A stretch of DNA of 64,000 bases from Dipteris shenzhenensis (lineage: Eukaryota; Polypodiophyta; Polypodiopsida; Gleicheniales). The notes under the pieces are model-generated. The model saw only the letters and a program-made list of their open reading frames with translations. It did not search any database and was not told the DNA's origin. The stretch lies in assembly GCA_047967505.1 (NCBI GenBank), contig CM106541.1; one strand, given 5' to 3'. The translations under genes were made by a program, and so were the position numbers. How positions within the stretch are numbered: position 1 is the stretch's first letter; the number at the start of each line of letters is the position of its first letter. Positions 33,180 to 44,104 of this stretch are shown piece after piece.

Positions 33180-34164
33180 TACATAGTATATATGACAAAA
33201 TGCATGTTCGTGATGAGGTGACCCTTATCAGCATTCTTTCTATATGTGCCACCTCTGTTGCCCTCATGGAAGGAAAGTGCATACATGGTGGCATTGTGAG
33301 TAGTGGATTTGATACTTTGATGTTATTGTAGGACCGCCCTCATAAACATGTGAGGCAAGTGTAGTAGCCGGACCGATGCTAAGAGGGTGTTTGAGAAGAT
33401 GCCCAAGCGGAATGTCATCTCATGGAATGCAATGATCACAGCATACACTTAGAATGGGAAGGGTGAAGAATCGCTCTTGCTTTTTGACCAAATAAAGTGT
33501 CATGGTGTGAAGCTTGATATTGCACCTTTGTTAACGTGATTTTAGCATGTAGCAATGCTGGTGTGTTGGATGAAGGTTGCCGGTGTTTTGGCACCATGAA
33601 ACATGATCATGGAATCACACCTAACATACATCATTATAATTGCATGGTGAGTGCATGGTAGACTTATTTGGAAGGATGGGCATGTTGGCTAAGATAGAAG
33701 AATTGCTCATAAATATGCCATTTGAGCCAATAATTGTTTCATGCACCACCTTGCTTAGTGCATGCAGAGAACATGTTGATGTGGAGAGAGGAGAGTGTGT
33801 TGCATGCGGTCTTTGAACTGAATCTTGAGGACATTTTACCTTACATTTGTTGGCAAACACCTATGCTGTAGCTAGTAGGAAGGATTTTGCAGTAAAGATC
33901 ATGAATAAGATGAGGGACAATGGGTTGAAGAGGCAGTCAAGTGGCATCTCAATTGAGGTCAATGGTAGCATAAATGAGTTTGTTGAAGATGACCATAGCA
34001 GACATGCTAAATTGTTGAGGTTGACTAAATCTATTGAGGGAGGATGTACTCTTGACACCTACATAATGTTTCAAAGTCTCAAGGATAAGAAAGATGGACA
34101 TTGCAGTCCTAATGCCATTCCACCGTTAAATCAACCTTCTAGATTGGTGATGGCACAACAGTAA
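33180..34164 (+). pseudogene. pentatricopeptide-repeat (PPR) protein pseudogene, PLS/E class
   Basis: PPR proteins bind organellar RNA; the PLS class serves RNA editing. Readable blocks in shifting frames: DEVTLISILSICATSVALME GKCIHGGIV (33210-33300); KRVFEKMPKRNVISWNAMIT (about 33385-33440), a classic PPR consensus; VNVILACSNAGVLDEGCRCF (about 33530-33590); HYNCMV with DLFGRMG; then LLSACREHVDVERGE near 33760. From 33847 an open frame gives LANTYAVASR and MRDNGLKRQSSGISIEVNGS, the E/E+ tail (usually ...KxxGxSxIEVNG). At least five frameshifts or stops. No DYW domain is visible; the frame ends at 34164. Upstream repeats are missing, so it is a 3' remnant. Whether it is a processed copy cannot be told, as such genes usually lack introns. 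Confidence 0.87.
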
Positions 34165-35924
34165 TCAAAGTTTTGAATAGAATCTTGCATATACAACATG
34201 TGGAGTTTGCTCATGAGCGGATTATTGGTAACATTAACCATGAAAGTTACCATTTCCATGTCATTCTCTGGTAAGTGTTCCATGTAATGTTCTTTTGACT
34301 ACTGGGTGCCTTCCATAAAGAATGAAATCTACAAGAGCGTTTTTTCACACAATAAAAACTATAAAACATGCCATGCTACCCAAAACTATATAACGTTTTT
34401 GAATACTTTTTAGGTAGCACTAACTGCCTTGAGTAGAGTGGCCATTTTCAACTTAACGAAGATTATGCCACCACAAACTATGATAAAGTCGGTGTAGAGC
34501 TCGATGTCTACTGGGGGGATCATGACCATGTCAAACTCAGTCAAGCAGAGGGTATAAATATTTTTGAATACTTTATAGGTAACACTGAGTACCTTGAATA
34601 GAGTAACAAGATTATAGGTGGCCATTTCAGCTTGTTGAAGAATAACTTTAGATATCCCTTACAAACTTCTATGCTATGACACCCAATAGAGTGGGGCCTA
34701 TGGGCCTCCTTTAACCCGAGACTATGGGTGACCTAGAGGTAGTCAAGCCACTGGACTTGCTTGAGTGGCAAAGGATTAGGGTAGTGGGTTGTTCTTGAGG
34801 TCAATGGTTTTGTGAGAAAAAAGACTTTGTCAATAATTTGAGGGTGATATTAATCATGGGGAAATTAAAATTTTCCATAAAAAGGGGCGGGTTCACACAA
34901 TCTGCCTAGACACCCTACAAAAATAGAGATGAGGATTGTCATCCTACATGGCTTGTCGGGCTCGGGCGTCTCATAGGGAAAAAAGTGTCCACCAATTGAA
35001 GGTTGCCCACTCTATGGGTGGCTATCAAAAATTTGGTGTGAGACGCGTTGACTGGGCAAGGTCCTCCATCGACTAGACCAATCATAACTTGTTGTACTTC
35101 AATGGCAACATGTTTTATAAAAATCGCTCACACTCCCTCATCTATTAATTGATTCGCTCACGCACCCCCCTCCCCCCCTTCTGTCTCAATTAACTATCTC
35201 ACTCTCCCATTAATTAATCACGCCACGTCGCTCAATCCTCCCCCCCGACTTAGCTCGGCTCTCCCTCTCCCCCACCCGCTCGTCTCACCCCCTCTCTCCT
35301 CGAGTCTCCCCCTCTCTACCTTCCGCCTCCCCCTTCCCTCACCCCACAACCCTGCCTGCTCTCCCCATCTCTAGTCCTTTATACTTTGCGTGAGGCAGTG
35401 GAAGCAGCAATCTGGAAGGCGATGGAAAATTTTGAGACACGTGATGGAGCCCCCTCGCCCCCCAACACAAACTAATGAATTAATACGCAACGTCATATAT
35501 TAAGTTTAGTGTTTTCATTAACACCCCCCTCCCCGGCTAGTTAATTAACAGGTGCAAAACAACGACCGGGGGCGCTATTGAGGGGCCAACTGTGTATTTC
35601 GTGTAGTCGTCCACGGCCGGGCGGGTGGTGTGAACCTTCTTTAAGCTTAAGGACTGTTTTTCAAATTTCAAAGTGTGTGTTATGGTGGCATATTCCACTA
35701 CCACATTCACAACCCTAAACACACTCCCTTTTTGAGCCTTGCTCCAAGCTTCTCTCCCATTTTGGGTTGATCTATCTGTCCCTTGGAAATTTATCTACTG
35801 CATTCTCCACTACACTGAAGAGGAGGATCGCCAACATCACCAGCAGGCAACAAACAGTATGTTTTCAAGCTCTCATTTTAAAGCAAAATGCAAGGTCACT
35901 ATACTAACAAGCAAGCTCAGACAC
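34165..35924. other. no gene seen; direct repeats and pyrimidine-rich stretch
   Basis: A diverged direct repeat (TTTTTGAATACTTT...GGCCATTT) starts near 34396 and 34559, about 163 bp apart. 35160-35350 is strongly C/T-rich. No coding sequence recognised. Confidence 0.5.
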
Positions 35925-38040
35925 AAGTAGCAGATTTTCTGTCTTCAATCTCTGAGAAATTTCGATTTTGGGGAGCCCCCTGGCGGATTTGTTTGAGCGA
36001 TTGAAAGGGAGGTCTTTGCCATCCTCAGGTGAGCCGTTATCATGATGGTCTGAAGTTTTTGCAGAGAAGAGAGCATCACCATTATGCACGCAATTATCAC
36101 AATCGCATGGTTAATTACTTCCTGGAGATGCAGAGGCATCCTGCAGCTAACATGGAGGAAAGATTAGAGATGTGAAAGTCTTGGAAATCTAAGAAGCTGA
36201 CGCCCCTTGTGACAGGTCCTTCGGAAAGAAAGCTCGGTCCTTTTAGAAGTCATCTTGTCCAAGAACTTTTAAACAGGAAGGCGAAGTCTTTCAAGTCCAA
36301 AGAAAATCTGAAAGCTTCCCACTGTTTTCCAAATGAAGCTACAGTACCGACAAATGCCTCATACAGACCTTGAAGGAGCTGCAAGGGTCAGGAAGTTCAA
36401 AAGGGAAGTTGACTTCAGCCTAAAAGGTCTTCGGAAGAACGTACCTGAGAAGTTGAAGAAACTAGGCCGCAAAGGGGTCGTGAAAATGGTTTTGAAAAGT
36501 GGTCCTAGGAAGCATGCCAAGCTTCAGACAGTCACGTCACGCGTCCTTCCTTCTTTGGATGAGAAGGAGACGGTTACGTATCCTCTCGTTGCAGCATCCG
36601 TGGAAGATGATAGCCCTACGGTCAGTAAGTCGATCTCTTTTCCACCTGCGTTGTCTCCCCATTTCGAGAAGTCTGCTCCGGCCCTGTCATAGAGCAACCT
36701 GTTCCAAAAAAAGGAAAGAAAAGAAGACAAAAGGAGCAGGAGAAACGAAGGAGAAAGCTCCAAGAGCAGGCAGGAAGCGCATGACAGTCAAGGAGGCTCA
36801 TGAAAATGATTCCATGATGGTAAAAGAAGAATTAGAACTGGGTGGAGAGATCCGCTCAGGTGAAGCTATGGATAAAGATCCCCTCAAAGTGGAACAGATG
36901 CAAAATGAGTTAAACTACTTGGATAATACTAAAAGTGACGAATCAAAAAGAAATATGGGATAAGAACTAAACCAAAACAGAAAGGTCTGGCAGAAGGAGG
37001 TGGAAAAGATTCAATTGTTAAATCGGAGTACAGTGGGGATGCAGAGAGACAAATGCAAGAAACTGCAATGGACATTACAGAGGACCTTGCTGCAGACGTG
37101 ATGAATATGAAGCCAGCCAAGACGAGGAAAAGAGGCTGAATTCAGAGGAAAACGCATATTGCCTCAATCTGACAGTCCTGATGTCAAGGCTGTTCTTGAA
37201 AAGCTCCCTCTTTTGAAAGTCACAAGAAAACCTCCCCCTCCCACTATTCCTCCTGTGGTGTTGGGTTTCCCTTTTTCGGTTATCCACCTTCTATCAGTAG
37301 TCCGGGAAGCCTTAATAGCCTTTTCTTTTGACCAGAATTTCGATACAGAACCTCCGGATGGGGAGAGAGCATTTGCAGAAAGTTCAGACAATGATGGGAC
37401 TTTCTTGGTGTGTCCTGAGGCAAATTATTTCCAGTCAAATGGGCAGTTCTTGAACTGTGATGATGGCCTGGGTGTCATAAAAGAGCAGGAGGAGAAGCAC
37501 TCTGGATTGCCTGCTACTCCAATTCTGAAAATTGTCAAGAGGGTTCAAGCCAAGCCTGGGGACACAGGAGCCTTTGCAAGGGCTTGTCCATAGTGTACTA
37601 AAGGTCTTATCATCAAGACAACAAAGCCTGGAATTAAGGATTAGAAGCCTCTTGTAGGATACGACAAGGAAGCTAGGGGTTGGTCATGGATTGGGCCTTT
37701 GCAATCTCCCACAGTTGAGCCTTTGCAAGAGCTTGTTCATGGTGTACTAAAGGTCTTATCATCCAAGACAACAAAGCCTGGAATTAAGGGTTAGAAGCCT
37801 CTTGTAGCATATGACAAGGAAGCTAGGGGTTGGTCATGGATTGGGCCTTTGCAATCTCCAACAGTTGACCATGATAGCAATGTGGTGCAGATTGCAGTGG
37901 AAGCATGGGTAGTTTCTCAGAAAATTTCTATAAGATTCAAGAGCTGTTTGGTAATTGGTTAAAGCATGAGCAAGAGACTCTGCAACAACTTCAAGTACCC
38001 ACCTCTTTCGAGGTATTATCACAGACTTCTTCTTCATAAG
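35925..38040 (+). pseudogene. NFRKB-like (INO80-complex-associated) protein pseudogene
   Basis: NFRKB is a chromatin-remodelling (INO80) subunit; plants have a nuclear relative. Blocks in family order: VADFLSSISEKFRF (about 35930-35975); YHNRMVNYFLEMQ (about 36090-36130); a basic region at 36333-36690 (RKNVPEKLKKLGRKGVVKM); and a Lys/Glu-rich linker to 36963. The intact frame at 37159-37593 holds PPVVLGFPFSVIHLLSVVRE and PILKIVKRVQAKPGD. Next come VHGVLKVLSSKTTKPGIKG and KEARGWSWIGP, the winged-helix-like domain, then FGNWLKHEQETLQQLQVP near 37940-37990. Stops replace expected Trp codons (KG-stop-KPL), and there are several frameshifts. A 150-bp piece is tandemly duplicated. The C-terminal part of the family protein is missing. 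No introns are evident between these blocks, but the N-terminus is absent, so a processed origin is possible, not shown. Confidence 0.82.
37570..37868 (+). repeat. tandem duplication inside the NFRKB-like pseudogene (149/150-bp units)
   Basis: GCCTTTGCAAG(G/A)GCTTGT starts at 37570 and again at 37719. The two units are about 96 percent identical through GGCCTTTGCAATCTCC. The second copy keeps ATCCAAGACA where the first has lost a C. The unit equals 50 codons. Confidence 0.93.
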
Positions 38041-38418
38041 AGAGAAATTGGTTGGGAGCTGTTGAGATTGAGACCGTGATGTTCAAGCACGTCTAGATTG
38101 GACATAGGCTTGGCAAGTGCTAAGCACTACCTCATTCGAGCTACCATGAGTGTAGCATCCCGACATCATGTTGCCCATGAGTACATCCTGCAGAGAGAAG
38201 GTTGGGCACGTCGGCAGTAGATCTTATACATCTTCTAGAGACATCATGATCGTCGATGGAATCTTAGTCGGGCCCACATGAACTCAGGGTGTGCATGACT
38301 GACACATGACAGGCCATGGCATGAACTACTACTGACACATGAATGTAGGTTTATGAGTAGTCTCTTGTAGGTGGGATTGATGCTGCTAATTAATCAAGTA
38401 GACACCTAGGTAATAAAT

Positions 38419-38475
<57 letters not shown>

Positions 38476-38480
38476 CACAC
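38041..38480. other. spacer ending in (CT)n(AC)n microsatellite
   Basis: No coding pattern at 38041-38400. (CT)n runs 38420-38460 and (AC)n runs 38461-38482, directly against the first base of a gypsy-C LTR. Confidence 0.8.
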
Positions 38481-38767
38481 ACGCACGGGCATCCACAGCT
38501 TGTGGCCATATTGGACTGCCACGCAGGCCAGCTCAGCAGCAGCCCGTGCAGCAACAGTTGCAGCAAAGGTGCCACATCAGCAGTGCCACGTCAGCAGCTA
38601 GTTGGCTGCCACGTGGACTGGTCAGTGCCATGTAGCAGCCAATCATCCACGACAGCCCAGTCGGTGGGCAGCAGCAAGGTCGGCCATGCTGGTCGGTCAG
38701 TTTTGAGGCCAAGAGGGCCTATAAAAGGCAGCCCCTTGGCCTTCATTTCGCATCCCACCTCAGGCCT
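38481..38767 (+). repeat. gypsy-C 5' LTR, 3' half deleted
   Basis: Matches 41946-42235 and 48759-49040, including GGCCATATTGGACTGCC and the TATA box GCCTATAAAAGGCAGCCCC (38720). Starts against an (AC)n tract with the TGT of the other copies replaced. Confidence 0.87.
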
Positions 38768-40260
38768 TCGTGAGGGGAAAGTCAGGAGGTTCAGGTCAGT
38801 CAGGGACAGCCCCATCGTTTATGGTGGAGACAAGATCCGGTAAGGACACTGTGAGCACCAGTGAGCACTCCAACAACACTATTGGGAGGGTTCAGTGCCT
38901 CCACCACCACCCCCACCACAGAATCCTGCAGACACTGCCATGACAGCCATGACAGCCATGTTGCAGGCTATGATGCAGATGCAGCAACAACAGTCCGAGG
39001 CTCTCTTCACCCGCATGACCCAGCTTCAGGAGATGCGGGAAGATCGTGAGCAGGCCGCCACAGAGCATGAAAGGCTAGCTCGGGAAGCAAAAGAAGAACA
39101 TGATTGGGAAGCTTGAGAAAGCCGAAAGGGCAGCTCGAGAAGCAAAAGAAGAACGCGATTGGGAAGCTCGAGAAGCCAAAAGGGCAGCTCGGGAAGCAAA
39201 AGAAGAACACGATCGGGAAGCTTGAGAAGCCGAGAGGGCAGCTCGGGAAGCAAAAGGCGAACGCGATCGAGAGGCTCGGGAAGCCAAGGAACTTCGGGAC
39301 CGTGAGGAGGCCAAGGAGCTCCAAGAACGTACTGCTCGAGAAGAGAAGGAAGAACGGGATTGGTAGCTTCTCATTTCTCTACTCCGACCAGTGGGGGGAG
39401 AAAAGGAGAGACTTCCACCTCCAGTCAAGCCTTCCTTTTCGGGGAAGCTTAACTTCACCCGGTATGATGGTAAACAGGAACCCTTGGTGTTGACTTCATG
39501 GCTCAATTAGTTCGAAAGTTATGTTTCAGTGATGCCTACGAAGGACAATGAGCGGTGCATCCTAGCATCCATGCACCTCTAAGTCGAGGCGGTCACCTAG
39601 TGGCCCAAGTGGCAGAAGGACCACTATGATGTAGACGAGGAGACACCTTTCTATAGCTGGACGAAATTCGTGAAAGATCTTCACTCATGGTTCCTGCCAC
39701 CGCAGTACTTGGACAGGCTCCAGAGTCAATTCTACGAGCTACGCCAAGGGGACACCGAGTCAATGAATCACTATGCCAATAAATTCATGCAGGTGTACGT
39801 ATAGTTGCAGTTAGAGGAGAACCGAAAGCTAATCAAATTCCTTCATGGGCTACATCTAGTGGTACGTCCGTAGTTTTCGACCACGGGACTATGAGTGTGC
39901 ATAGGAGCTCGCTCAGAACTTCGAGCTCATGCACAAGGGTCAAGGACCCAAGTCGTTCAACAGTAAGAAGCCCCCGGAGTCCTCTGCCATAGATGGAGGA
40001 AAGAAGGCCAGCATGGGGCAACAGAAGAAGAACTGGCCAGCAAAAGACAGCAATGGCTATGGAGGGTACTTGGACGCAGCCACCCGAACAACCTATGCTA
40101 AAGAGAACCACTGCTTCTTTCACCATGAGCAGGGGCACAAAAGCAGGATTGCCCGCATTTCAAAAAGCAGCAAGCCAATGGATCCACGTCCTGTGCTTCT
40201 TCTACAGCTTTGACTCCGGCCAAGACAACCTCAGTGGTTATAGAGGAGATTGAAGAAGAT
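38768..40260 (+). pseudogene. gypsy-C gag, with Arg/Glu/Ala heptad-like repeats
   Basis: The first ATG is near 38895 (MPPPPPPPQNPADTAMTAMT), then a Gln/Met-rich stretch. A strongly charged region follows at 39060-39360, built of repeats like RAAREAKEERDREAREAK, predicted helical or coiled coil. The retrotransposon gag core is at 39490-39830: SWLN, then FYSWTKFVKDLHSWFLPPQY, LDRLQSQFYELRQGD and MNHYANKFMQV. Stops occur at 39114, 39225, 39364, 39508 and later. A His/Cys stretch near 40110-40160 is in the place of the zinc knuckle but is too decayed to assign. Confidence 0.85.
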
Positions 40261-40674
40261 CAGCAGAAGGGGGACTCTCACTAGTTTTCCACCATGTTCC
40301 AGTTCTACGGATAGATTGGCGGCTAGAAAGTTCTCATCCTCGCAGATTCAGGGAGCTCGGAGGACATCATTTCTACCAAAGTTGCTCAACGAGCCAGGTT
40401 GACTCTCATCTCGTCTGATACCATCGCCTTGAACGGGGCATTCATAGGTCAACAGGCGGAGAGCAACAAGCTGGCCTCAGGGGCCACTCTAAAGATAGGA
40501 GGATGGGCAAACACCCGTACTTTCAGGGTCACACCAACTCAAGCAGCATACATCATCTTGGGAGCCCAATGGTGGCACCAGTTCGAAGTTCGCCTAGACT
40601 ATCAAAACCAGGGTTTGGACCTCAAAATTCCAGAGCACGGGGGTAAGTTCATCGCTTGGCTTAAAGACACGTGA
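40261..40674 (+). pseudogene. gypsy-C retropepsin
   Basis: VLILADSGSSEDIISTKVAQ at about 40330-40395 gives the aspartic-protease DSG. The fold continues through 40399-40674: GGWANTRTFRVTPTQAAYII, then LGAQWWHQFEVRLDYQNQGL. Stops lie upstream of the DSG. The 91-codon open stretch is the second half of the domain only. Confidence 0.82.
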
Positions 40675-41945
40675 GATTCGCAAGGGAGGAGAAGCATACT
40701 TTGTCTATGTCAACGTGACCGATACAGAGGTTTCAGTCAGGACCCCCGAGCAAGAAGCTTTGCTTCAGTAGTATTAGGACATTTTCCTCACATCGAGCTT
40801 GCCTCCAGCCTTACCACCCAGACGGCCAGAGGATTATCGTATTGAGCTTTTGCCTGGATCATCACCTCTCCCAGCAAGCATCTTTACCGTCTCAGCAAGA
40901 CGATGGAGAAGCTTGAGCAGCAATTAGAGGAGTTGTTACACAGTGGCTTCATCTGTCCTAGTAACTCATCGTATGCAAATTTGATCCTCTTCGTCAAGAA
41001 GGACAATTCAGCTCGGATGTGTGGATTACCGTGCACTGAACAAGTTGACCATCAAGAGCAGATTTCCCATGCCAAGGATTGACTACATCTTGGAGCGCCT
41101 TAACGGAGCCAAGATGCTCTCAAAAATTGATATGAAGAGTGGATACCATCAGATCTGGATGCATGAGGCAGATATTTAGAAGACGGCATTCCGCACAGAG
41201 AAAGTCTTCAAACCATTGATCGGGAAGAGTGTCTTTGTGTTTCTCAATGACATTCTGATTTTCTCGAAGGATCTAGCACAGCATGTGAAGCACGTTTAGC
41301 AGGTTTTTCAACTTCTGAAGGACAACCAGTTCTACATCAATGCCAAGAAAATCAGTTTTTTCTTGGAGGAGGTACATTACTTGGGCTACATCATCACTCC
41401 GACAGGTGTTCACCTGGATCCAGCCAAGGTGAATGATATTGTGGAGTGGGAGGTGCCTACCACAACATAGGAGATTTGGCAAAAATTGCAGTTCTCATCA
41501 CCGATCTTTTATAGGGAGTAAAAGCTAGGAAACAGCCTATCACCTTTACTCTAGCAGCTCTTGCGGCATTCGCCCAGTTGAATGAGTCAGTTACTACAGC
41601 ACCGCGCCTAGCATTGGTAGAATGGGAGCACCTTTGACATGGACCATGCACCCAGTATTTCATGTGTCTTGTCTCAAATGATATGTGGGTCCGGCACTAA
41701 CCATAGTACCAGATGTGGAGCAGCCTGAAGTCGTCGATGAGCCTGAGATCGTGGAACCAGAGCAGATTTAACTTAATCGCTTCAAAATAGGAACAAGCAA
41801 TCAGCAATGTTGGTACACCATCAAATTCAAGCACAGGGGCTCCCACGAAGCACCATGGGTGGAGGAATATTTCCCGCAGGCTATCCAAACCTCCTTGCAG
41901 ACTACAAGGCAGCTTTCTCTCTATCCCAGTTTCAACAGAAGGGGA
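40675..41945 (+). pseudogene. gypsy-C reverse transcriptase remnant and C-terminal tail
   Basis: RT text: LEELLHSGFICPSNSSYANL, then LNKLTIKSRFPMPRIDYILE, ERLNGAKMLSKIDMKSGYHQ, and VFLNDILIFSKD, where the catalytic YxDD reads FLND. VHYLGYIITPTGVHLDPAKV then ends near 41450. After a jump, HPVFHVSCLK at about 41650 and a chromodomain-position stretch WYTIKFKHRGSHEAPWVEEY (41812-41875) precede the LTR. Deletion of RNase H and integrase makes it non-autonomous. Confidence 0.85.
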
Positions 41946-42557
41946 TGCCAAGGGCGTCCACAGCCCGAGTCCATATTGGACTGCCAAACAGGCAGCCAGC
42001 CTAGCAGCAGCCCGCGCAGCAACAATCGCAGCATAGACGCCATGTCAGCAGTGGCACGTCAGTAGCCAGTCGGCTGCCACATGGACTGGTCGGTGCCACA
42101 TTAGCAGCCAGTCATCCACGACAGCCCAGTTGGGGCAGCAGCAGGGTCGGCCATGCTGGTCGGTCAGTTTTGAGGCCCAAGGGGGCCTATAAAAGGCAGC
42201 CCCTTGGCCTTCATTTCGCATCCCACCTCAGGCCTTCCAGCCTTCAGTGAAGCAACACCTAGGTCTCCTGCAGCAAACCAGTAGGGTAGCCTCAGCCTGT
42301 TCAGGGATCTAGTGAGAATTCACCTCCTCTAGGTAGTTTTGCAGTGAGGGTTTCAGCCCTTCATACAGTTGTATTCAGCCCTTTGGGCATTCATTACTCA
42401 GTTGTATCTATTTCCTCTTCGGAGGTCCACTACATTCTCTCCCTTTGATTCTCTCACTCACATCCATAGCATCACTTTGTGTATTGAGTGCATCATCTTG
42501 CAGTTACAGATAGTATAGAGCAGGAGAGAGAGTGAGGATAGTCTATCTCCTGCTACA
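41946..42557 (+). repeat. gypsy-C 3' LTR (612 bp)
   Basis: Runs from TGCCAAGGGCGTCC to CTCCTGCTACA. TATA box at 42188-42194. Followed by (CA)n(CGCA)n. Confidence 0.9.
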
Positions 42558-43712
42558 CACACACACGCACGCACGCACGCACACATTTATTTTCCCTTTT
42601 TGTAAAAAATTGACCTTGTGGTTGGTTTGAATTTGAGCTAGGAATAACAAACTTCTACATGCTCATGCTAGTGTTTGCACATATCATTCCTTGATGTGAA
42701 TCTTCCATTGGGCATTGATGGAATAAATTGGGGGTCAAGGTGTTCTTATTACGCATTGTATGATTGGTGGTGACAACCATAAAGCTTCTTTCTATATTCA
42801 TTTGCATTGTATGATTGGTGGTGACAACCATGAAGCTTCTTTCTATATTAATTTGCATGCAAGTTTGGCCATGTAAGCTCTATTTGGTGTCATGGTGGCT
42901 AATGAGTACCTTGCATTATAGTGGCTCTGAATTGAGGTCTACTAGGTTGGTAGGTCTACCCTTGTTATTGTTGGGTGGTGGGTGTACTTATTATTCATGA
43001 ACTTTGACTTTGTCTTCTACCATTTATCAAAGGACCTTCTTTGTCTTCCACCATTTGCTCAGAATATACTTATTGACTTCAATGGAAGGCTGTACACGTG
43101 CTTACTTTCTTTTTTTCAAGGGGAGGGGTACTTGATTTGTCCTCTACAATGTATTTAGAGGATTTACTATAGAATAGACTATTGACTTCAATGGAAGGCT
43201 TACGGGTCGGCTACTTGTGCATCCAATAGGTTCTTCACGTGAGACATGTTGGCAAGTGCTTGGGGTTTGGGTCATGTGACTCATGCAGGCTGCTACATTG
43301 ATAGTTTGTGAGTCTTTTCTTCTAATTCCTTGCAAGATTTGATCCAAAATTGTTTTTAAAAGTACTTTGAGGTTTGAGGAGTATTTTGATATCACATAAG
43401 AGTGGCATCATCTTTATAATTCACAATTATAATCTTACCTTAGGAGATTGCAGGAATGCTTGCAGGGCAAAAAAAGGATGGATCCCTCCGAGGGTTGCGA
43501 TGTTGCAAGCTGCTCCTCTTCCTATGAAAAGTCAAGAATTGAAGAACAGGTCTCCCGTATATCTTTATCAATCTTTTCGCACTTAAATTTCCATGATAAA
43601 AAGGAAGAAAGAAAGACGAAGATTGGAAGTATTTCTAGGACAATGAAAAGTAACTCCATGAAAAATCAAAGAAAGTGCCAAGGCATTTCCACTTTACGAG
43701 AACATAATGTGA
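42558..43712. other. no gene seen; contains a 51-bp tandem duplication
   Basis: GCATTGTATGATTGGTGGTG starts at 42753 and again at 42804, two near-identical 51-bp units. TATTGACTTCAATGGAAGGC also appears twice (about 43070 and 43180). No coding pattern. Confidence 0.65.
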
Positions 43713-43716
43713 GAAA

Positions 43717-43748
<32 letters not shown>

Positions 43749-43808
43749 AATATTACCGTCTCCCAAAGGCCTGAGGGGCCTATGATCCAAACACAAGCCC
43801 ATAATGTG
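43713..43808 (-). mobile_element. LINE 3' tail, outermost of a stack of four
   Basis: Minus-strand end with terminal hairpin at 43758-43770 (GCCTTTGGGAGAC read on the minus strand), GGTAATA, then (TTTC)n at 43713-43750. Only ~60 bp of body remain before the next element's microsatellite. Confidence 0.75.
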
Positions 43809-43834
43809 TGTGCGTGTGTGCGTGTGTGTGTGTG

Positions 43835-43880
<46 letters not shown>

Positions 43881-44104
43881 AGAAGAAGAAGAAGAAGAAG
43901 AAGAATGTATTATCGTCCTCCGAGGGCCGGAAACCGACCCATGGGACCCATAAGCACATCAATACAAGTGTCTCCTTCCTTTTGTGGAAGGGAATAAGAG
44001 AGCAACTATTCTGAGACAGATTGTGTGATACAATATTCACAATATTTGAGAGTCTTGGCAATAAAATTACCCAGAGTGGCTAGATGGGTATGTGAAAGCA
44101 AGCT
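43809..44104 (-). mobile_element. LINE 3' tail, second in the stack
   Basis: Minus-strand hairpin GCCCTCGGAGGAC (43915-43927), GATAATACATTC, then (TTC)n(TC)n(AC)n at 43809-43904. About 180 bp of 3' body, no coding sequence. Confidence 0.78.

Larger units (their letters stand above)
38481..42557 (+). mobile_element. gypsy-C: internally deleted Ty3/gypsy element
   Basis: A partial 5' LTR (38481-38767) and a full 3' LTR (41946-42557) bracket gag, protease, a fragment of RT and the far C-terminus. RNase H and most of integrase are gone. The RT text runs to about 41470, then passes within ~170 bp to HPVFHVSCLK, which normally closes integrase. It has many stops. The 5' LTR is truncated too: its sequence leaves the 3' LTR pattern at CTCAGGCCTTC and enters leader-like sequence, so the primer site is lost. 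A third copy of this LTR is at 48759-49374. Confidence 0.88.

Noticed and set aside
33621-33860. Minus-strand 79-codon frame over the PPR relic
   Set aside because: Antisense shadow of the PPR pseudogene.
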